A DNA stretch of 64,000 bases, taken from assembly GCF_900095725.1 (NCBI RefSeq), contig NZ_FMMP01000020.1, forward strand, positions 22,685-86,684, read 5' to 3'. Position numbers and translations under genes: made by a program. Origin of the DNA: Cellulosilyticum sp. I15G10I2 (GTDB lineage Bacteria; Bacillota; Clostridia; Lachnospirales; Cellulosilyticaceae). The notes beneath the pieces were generated by a model. That model had not been told where the DNA came from, made no database searches, and saw only the letters and a program-made list of their open reading frames with translations. This document shows positions 60,557 through 64,000 of this stretch, one piece after another; position 1 is the stretch's first letter; each line of letters begins with the position of its first letter.

Positions 60557-61765
60557 ATGGCTACATTTTTTTTGATCATTATTTATATGGCGTTTATTAG
60601 TTTGGGGCTGCCAGACTCTTTGCTCGGAACAGCTTGGCCAGTCATGCAGATACAGTATAATGCCCCCCTAGGGGCAGCAGGCCTTATCTCTATGGTCATA
60701 TCAGGAGCAACAATTATTTCGAGTTTGATGAGTGGCAGTATTATTAAGCGTTTTGGAACAGGAAAGATAACATTTATCAGTTGTTTAATGACCGCTTGTG
60801 CACTTTTAGGCATTGCTATTTCACCTGCTTTATTTTGGTTTTTTATCTTAGCTATTCCGCTTGGTCTAGGGGCAGGGGCTGTAGACTCTGGACTTAATAA
60901 CTATGTTGCACTACACTACAAAGCACATCATATGAGCTGGCTCCATTGTTTTTGGGGCGTAGGAGCGACACTTGGACCTATCATTATGTCTTGGTACATT
61001 GGCAGAGGATATTCGTGGAGAAGCGGTTATTTTACGGTTGCTATGATTCAGTTTGGATTAGTGGTACTGCTTTTTATGACCCTACCACTATGGGATAAGG
61101 CAGCAAATACAGTTAATAATCAATCAGAGGATCTTAGCACACGGAATCAAATAACCAAAAATGATTTAGAGCATCATAGCTTAAAAGAAATAAATCCAAT
61201 ACATATTAAAGGCGTAAAATTTGCACTGGCATCTTTCTTTTTTTATTGTGGCATAGAGGCTTCAATGGGGTTATGGGGAAGCAGTTTCTTGGTTAATGTT
61301 AAGGGATTGGACGCGGCAACAGCTGCACGTTGGGTGTCTATGTATTATGGAGGGATTACTTTAGGGAGATTTATTACAGGCTTTATCACTATGAAGCTTA
61401 GTAATAAAGTACTTATACGTATGGGACAAAGTATTACTTTAGGGGGAGCGCTCTTATTATTGCTGCCACTTCCAAACATCTTTTCGCTTATTAGTTTTAT
61501 TATGATTGGACTTGGATGTGCGCCTGTTTTTCCCTGTATGATTCATGAAACGCCAACGCGATTTGGAAAAGCATATTCACAGACGATTATAGGATACCAA
61601 ATGGCATTTGCATACATAGGTATTACTTTTTTACCGCCGCTTCTTGGCTGGATTGCAGCAAGTACAACGATAAAAATTCTTCCATACTTTGCTTTATTCT
61701 ATATCTTAGGAATGCTTTTTAGTTCAGAAATAATCAACCGTTTTATGAAAAATAAGGCATGTTAA
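60557..61765 (+). CDS. MFS transporter (FucP-like sugar permease type)
   Basis: A 402-residue transporter with 12 hydrophobic segments in two halves joined by a polar loop at residues ~185-215. SLGLPDSLLGTAWPVMQ, NNYVALHYKAHHMSWLHCFWGVGATLGP and FYCGIEASMGLWGSSFLV are typical of the sugar-transporting MFS group near FucP. It is paired with the ROK regulator; the substrate is unknown. Confidence 0.88.
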   Translation: MATFFLIIIYMAFISLGLPDSLLGTAWPVMQIQYNAPLGAAGLISMVISGATIISSLMSGSIIKRFGTGKITFISCLMTACALLGIAISPALFWFFILAIPLGLGAGAVDSGLNNYVALHYKAHHMSWLHCFWGVGATLGPIIMSWYIGRGYSWRSGYFTVAMIQFGLVVLLFMTLPLWDKAANTVNNQSEDLSTRNQITKNDLEHHSLKEINPIHIKGVKFALASFFFYCGIEASMGLWGSSFLVNVKGLDAATAARWVSMYYGGITLGRFITGFITMKLSNKVLIRMGQSITLGGALLLLLPLPNIFSLISFIMIGLGCAPVFPCMIHETPTRFGKAYSQTIIGYQMAFAYIGITFLPPLLGWIAASTTIKILPYFALFYILGMLFSSEIINRFMKNKAC

Positions 61766-61883
61766 AACTAAATGATTAAATAGCCTCTCAAGTAGGGGCG
61801 AATGATAAAGAGATAGGATGAATCGATTAAACGAAAACGAATTATACTATAACAATAATAAATAATAAAATGCGGAGGCTGAT

Positions 61884-62099
61884 ATGAAAGATTTAATTCA
61901 GTTAGGGCGATACCGGCACTTTAAAGGTAATGAATATGAGGTAATTGCACTGGCTAAGCATAGTGAAACATTAGAAGATATGGTTGTCTATCGTGCCTTA
62001 TATGGAGAGTATGGTATATGGGTAAGGCCAGCAAGTATGTGGCAAGAAGAGCTTATAAAAGAGGGCAGGACATTTAAAAGGTTTGAAAAGTTAGAGTAA
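61884..62099 (+). CDS. DUF1653 family protein
   Basis: A 71-residue protein matching the DUF1653 pattern: LGRYRHFKGNEYEVIALAKHSETLEDMVVYRALYG then WVRPASMWQEEL. The function is unknown. It has a GGAGG site and precedes a small HTH gene and a YwbE-like gene, forming a cluster of short genes. Confidence 0.9.
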   Translation: MKDLIQLGRYRHFKGNEYEVIALAKHSETLEDMVVYRALYGEYGIWVRPASMWQEELIKEGRTFKRFEKLE

Positions 62100-62131
62100 C
62101 TTTGTGGAAATGGAAGAAGGAGACTAGATAG

Positions 62132-62329
62132 ATGCAGCAAAAAATAAGCAAGCTTATGGAAAAACATCATATCAGTTTTGGTGAATTAGCGGAGAAACTG
62201 AATATAAGTAAACAGACACTTACCAGAAAAGTAAATGGCAGTACGGATTGGACTTATCAGGAAATCACGACCTTAACACAATTATTGAGTATAAAAGATC
62301 CTCAGGATTTTTTCTTTAGTATCAAATAG
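62132..62329 (+). CDS. Small helix-turn-helix (Cro/CI-type) protein
   Basis: A 65-residue DNA-binding protein consisting of little more than one XRE-type helix-turn-helix: HHISFGELAEKLNISKQTLTRKVNG, followed by a short TWTYQEITTLTQLL-like helix. It resembles phage-type or toxin-linked regulators, but no phage genes are near. The target is unknown. Confidence 0.85.
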   Translation: MQQKISKLMEKHHISFGELAEKLNISKQTLTRKVNGSTDWTYQEITTLTQLLSIKDPQDFFFSIK

Positions 62330-62342
62330 AAAGGACAAAATA

Positions 62343-62537
62343 ATGGACGGAACCAAAAGAAATAATATTAAAATAGGGGCAACAGTAATGGTTGTACAAA
62401 AACAGGACCAACGAAGCGGTAAACTTACAGAAGGCGTTGTTCAGAGAATCCTTACTAATTCATCAGAGCACCACCATGGTATAAAGGTTATGTTAGAAAA
62501 CGGCATTGTTGGAAGAGTAAAAGAAATAAAAAAATAA
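62343..62537 (+). CDS. YwbE-like (DUF2196) protein
   Basis: A 64-residue protein with the YwbE pattern: NIKIGATVMVVQKQDQRSGKLTEGVVQRILTNS and HHGIKVMLENGIVGRVKEI. It has a KOW-like beta-strand arrangement. The function is unknown. It starts 13 bases after the HTH gene with an AAAGGAC site. Confidence 0.9.
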   Translation: MDGTKRNNIKIGATVMVVQKQDQRSGKLTEGVVQRILTNSSEHHHGIKVMLENGIVGRVKEIKK

Positions 62538-62649
62538 TAGAAATTTATTCAGAAAGAAGACCCACTTTCTCCTAGTTGTAATTATTGCAGAATATGATAT
62601 AATAGACAACATTGAGTATCTTTACAAAACCAGGAGGCGCTTTATTTTT

Positions 62650-63855
62650 ATGGAGAAGCAATCATTTTACACACAACTTGATAAACACAACAAATATATT
62701 TTAAACTGTTGCTTTTTTGTCTTTGCAGTAAATGGTATATACGGTATGAGTTTAGGTTCTTTACTGCCTTTAATCAGCAATGAATATGGCTTAAATAATA
62801 CAATAAGCGGTGCACTAATCTCATCACACCAAGTAGGTAATTTAATAGCAGGCTTTATTGCAGGGGTCTTGCCGCTTTATTTAGGAAGAAAAAAATCAAT
62901 TATGTTTATGTGCAGCTTTGTTATTATGGGATTTTTAATTATGATTTTAACAGGTAACCCAGTATTATTGATTCTAGGTTTTTTATTTACAGGATTAAGT
63001 AGGGGAAGTATCTCGAATTTTAACAATAGTGTTGTCAACGAGGTATCAAACAGTAGCCCAGCGGCGCTTAATTTTTTACATAGTATTTTTGCTGTGGGTG
63101 CTTTAATGGCGCCGTTTTTAGTAATGCTTTGTACCTATTTAGCTGGAGATATAGGCTGGAAAATAGCGGCTGGAGTTATTATTATTTTATGTATTTTTTC
63201 AATTTTCCTATTTTCGAGAATGAGAATAGATCCATCTGTAAAAAAGAAGGACAATATTAAAATATCTTATGCATTTTTAAAAAATAAGTATTTTTGGATT
63301 ACAGCAGGCATTTTCTTTTTTTACTTATGTGCAGAGGCAACAATTAATGGATGGATCGTTAAATATTTTGTAGATTCAGGAATTATGACAATTGCATATG
63401 CTCAGGTGCTTGCTTCTTTATTATGGGTCGTAATTCTTGCTGGCAGATTGACCTGTGTATTTATAGGAGACAGAGTTTCTAAGAAGGTACTACTCTTATC
63501 AACAAGCTTTGGCACTGCAGCTTTTTACCTATTGCTTCTAAGCACACAAAATACAACTGTGATTACGCTGGCGATAATGGGATTAGGTTTTTCTATGGCA
63601 GGCATTTACCCAATAACTATTTCTACGGTTGGAGATACAATTAAGGCTTATCCTATGGCTATGGGTGTATTACTGATGGCAGGCGGGGTCGGAGGGATTA
63701 TCATGCCAATTATAACGGGCGCATTGGCTGATGCTTTTGGCGTTTTTGCTGGAATGAGCGCTATTGTAGCTGCGATCATTTTAATGGTTATTTGTGTCAT
63801 TTTAAATGTGATAAGTAAAAAAGATAATACCCAGATAGATACTATAAATCATTAA
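62650..63855 (+). CDS. MFS transporter
   Basis: A 401-residue transporter with 12 hydrophobic segments. FVFAVNGIYGMSLGSLLPLISNEYGL, GVLPLYLGRKKSIMF and GLSRGSISNFNNSVVNE in the first half and GLGFSMAGIYPITISTVGD in the second are typical. It resembles the sugar-type MFS encoded at 60557 but is clearly diverged. The substrate is unknown. A GGAGG site lies about 12 bases before the ATG. The gene is intact and followed at once by an insertion sequence end. Confidence 0.87.
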   Translation: MEKQSFYTQLDKHNKYILNCCFFVFAVNGIYGMSLGSLLPLISNEYGLNNTISGALISSHQVGNLIAGFIAGVLPLYLGRKKSIMFMCSFVIMGFLIMILTGNPVLLILGFLFTGLSRGSISNFNNSVVNEVSNSSPAALNFLHSIFAVGALMAPFLVMLCTYLAGDIGWKIAAGVIIILCIFSIFLFSRMRIDPSVKKKDNIKISYAFLKNKYFWITAGIFFFYLCAEATINGWIVKYFVDSGIMTIAYAQVLASLLWVVILAGRLTCVFIGDRVSKKVLLLSTSFGTAAFYLLLLSTQNTTVITLAIMGLGFSMAGIYPITISTVGDTIKAYPMAMGVLLMAGGVGGIIMPIITGALADAFGVFAGMSAIVAAIILMVICVILNVISKKDNTQIDTINH

Positions 63856-63878
63856 GAATAAGCCGGTTAGGGTATTGA

Positions 63879-64000
63879 TATGCTCCCCTTATAGTAGACA
63901 GTAAAAATAATAAAACTGTTTACTGTAAGGAGGAGCATATTTTTATGGGACAAAAAAGTAATTTTTCGGCAGAACAGAAACTAAAGTACGTTCTTAGATG
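63879..64000 (+). mobile_element. Left end of an IS3-family-like insertion sequence (truncated by window)
   Basis: The sequence TATGCTCCCCTTATAGTAGACAGT from 63879 is typical of IS3/IS150-type ends. It is complementary in part to ACTGTAAGGAGGAGCATA at 63922-63939, which doubles as the transposase ribosome binding site. A transposase start follows at 63945. The exact left boundary and target duplication cannot be set because the right end is outside the window. Confidence 0.6.
63945..64000 (+). CDS. IS3-family transposase OrfA-like, N-terminus only
   Basis: An ATG at 63945 after TAAGGAGGAG opens a frame to the window end (18 full codons). The residues GQKSNFSAEQKLKYVLR resemble the start of the OrfA helix-turn-helix of IS3-family transposases. 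The rest is beyond the window. Confidence 0.6.
   Translation, partial: MGQKSNFSAEQKLKYVLR

Overview
The window reads as chromosome of a low-GC, anaerobic, Gram-positive bacterium of the Clostridia, probably Lachnospirales. The base composition is AT-rich, ribosome binding sites are strong (AGGAGG/GGGGGA types), GTG and TTG starts are used, and the gene content is oxygen-sensitive: a tungsten oxidoreductase, a glycyl radical enzyme, many radical SAM proteins and a hybrid cluster protein. Naming a Cellulosilyticum-like genus would be a guess.

Layout. (1) 1-7850: pterin (molybdenum/tungsten) cofactor genes (moeA fused to a periplasmic-binding-like domain, moaA, moaC, a MOSC protein). A likely Moco/Tuco riboswitch follows, then a tungsten aldehyde ferredoxin oxidoreductase with its radical SAM partner, a MoaD-like carrier and a MoeB/ThiF-like activating enzyme. 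(2) 7914-12720: a MerR regulator facing a 19-bp-spacer promoter and the decayed stump of an aldo/keto reductase, an alanine:cation symporter, a TPP riboswitch with thiW, a zinc phospholipase C-like protein and a double P-loop ATPase. (3) 12974-27718: a 17-gene ethanolamine utilization microcompartment locus (eutS P A B C L E M T D J, a helper protein, eutN, PduS- and PduT-like genes, eutH, eutQ). A ~0.6-kb nest of long inverted repeats lies between eutH and eutQ. eutG and the eutVW regulators are absent. (4) 27878-31782: ahbC/nirJ1, ahbD/nirJ2, ahbA, ahbB (siroheme-dependent tetrapyrrole chemistry) and a TspO-family membrane protein. (5) 31855-38771: a glycyl radical enzyme of unknown substrate with its activase, a GntR/LacI-type repressor, an FGGY sugar kinase and a DUF4432 epimerase-like protein, behind a strong promoter overlapped by a 25-bp palindrome.

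(6) 38966-45273: a YczE-like membrane protein, recD2, two very small genes, sodA and a cytoplasmic YVTN beta-propeller protein, separated by hairpins and short tandem repeats. (7) 45491-55707: a YesM/YesN two-component system, a three-gene sugar ABC importer, a GH1 beta-glucosidase and a GH2 beta-mannosidase, together a beta-gluco/manno-oligosaccharide uptake and hydrolysis locus. (8) 55895-63855: small conserved proteins, hybrid cluster protein (hcp), two cupins behind a Fur-like box, a ROK regulator with an MFS transporter, DUF1653, a small HTH protein, a YwbE-like protein and another MFS transporter. (9) 63879-64000: the left end of an IS3-family-like insertion sequence that runs off the window.

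Working together: in region 3 ethanolamine (EutH uptake) is split by EutBC with adenosylcobalamin (made by EutT, reactivated by EutA) to ammonia and acetaldehyde inside a shell of EutS/L/M/N/PduT-like proteins. EutE and the PduL-type EutD then give acetyl-CoA and acetyl-phosphate, and EutP/EutQ may make ATP. The PduS/PduT-like pair is a probable electron conduit. The candidates most worth pursuing as undescribed biology are the glycyl-radical/sugar-kinase cluster with an atypical radical-glycine motif, the repeat nest inside the eut operon, and the ahb-tspO operon. No rRNA, tRNA or CRISPR array was recognised.
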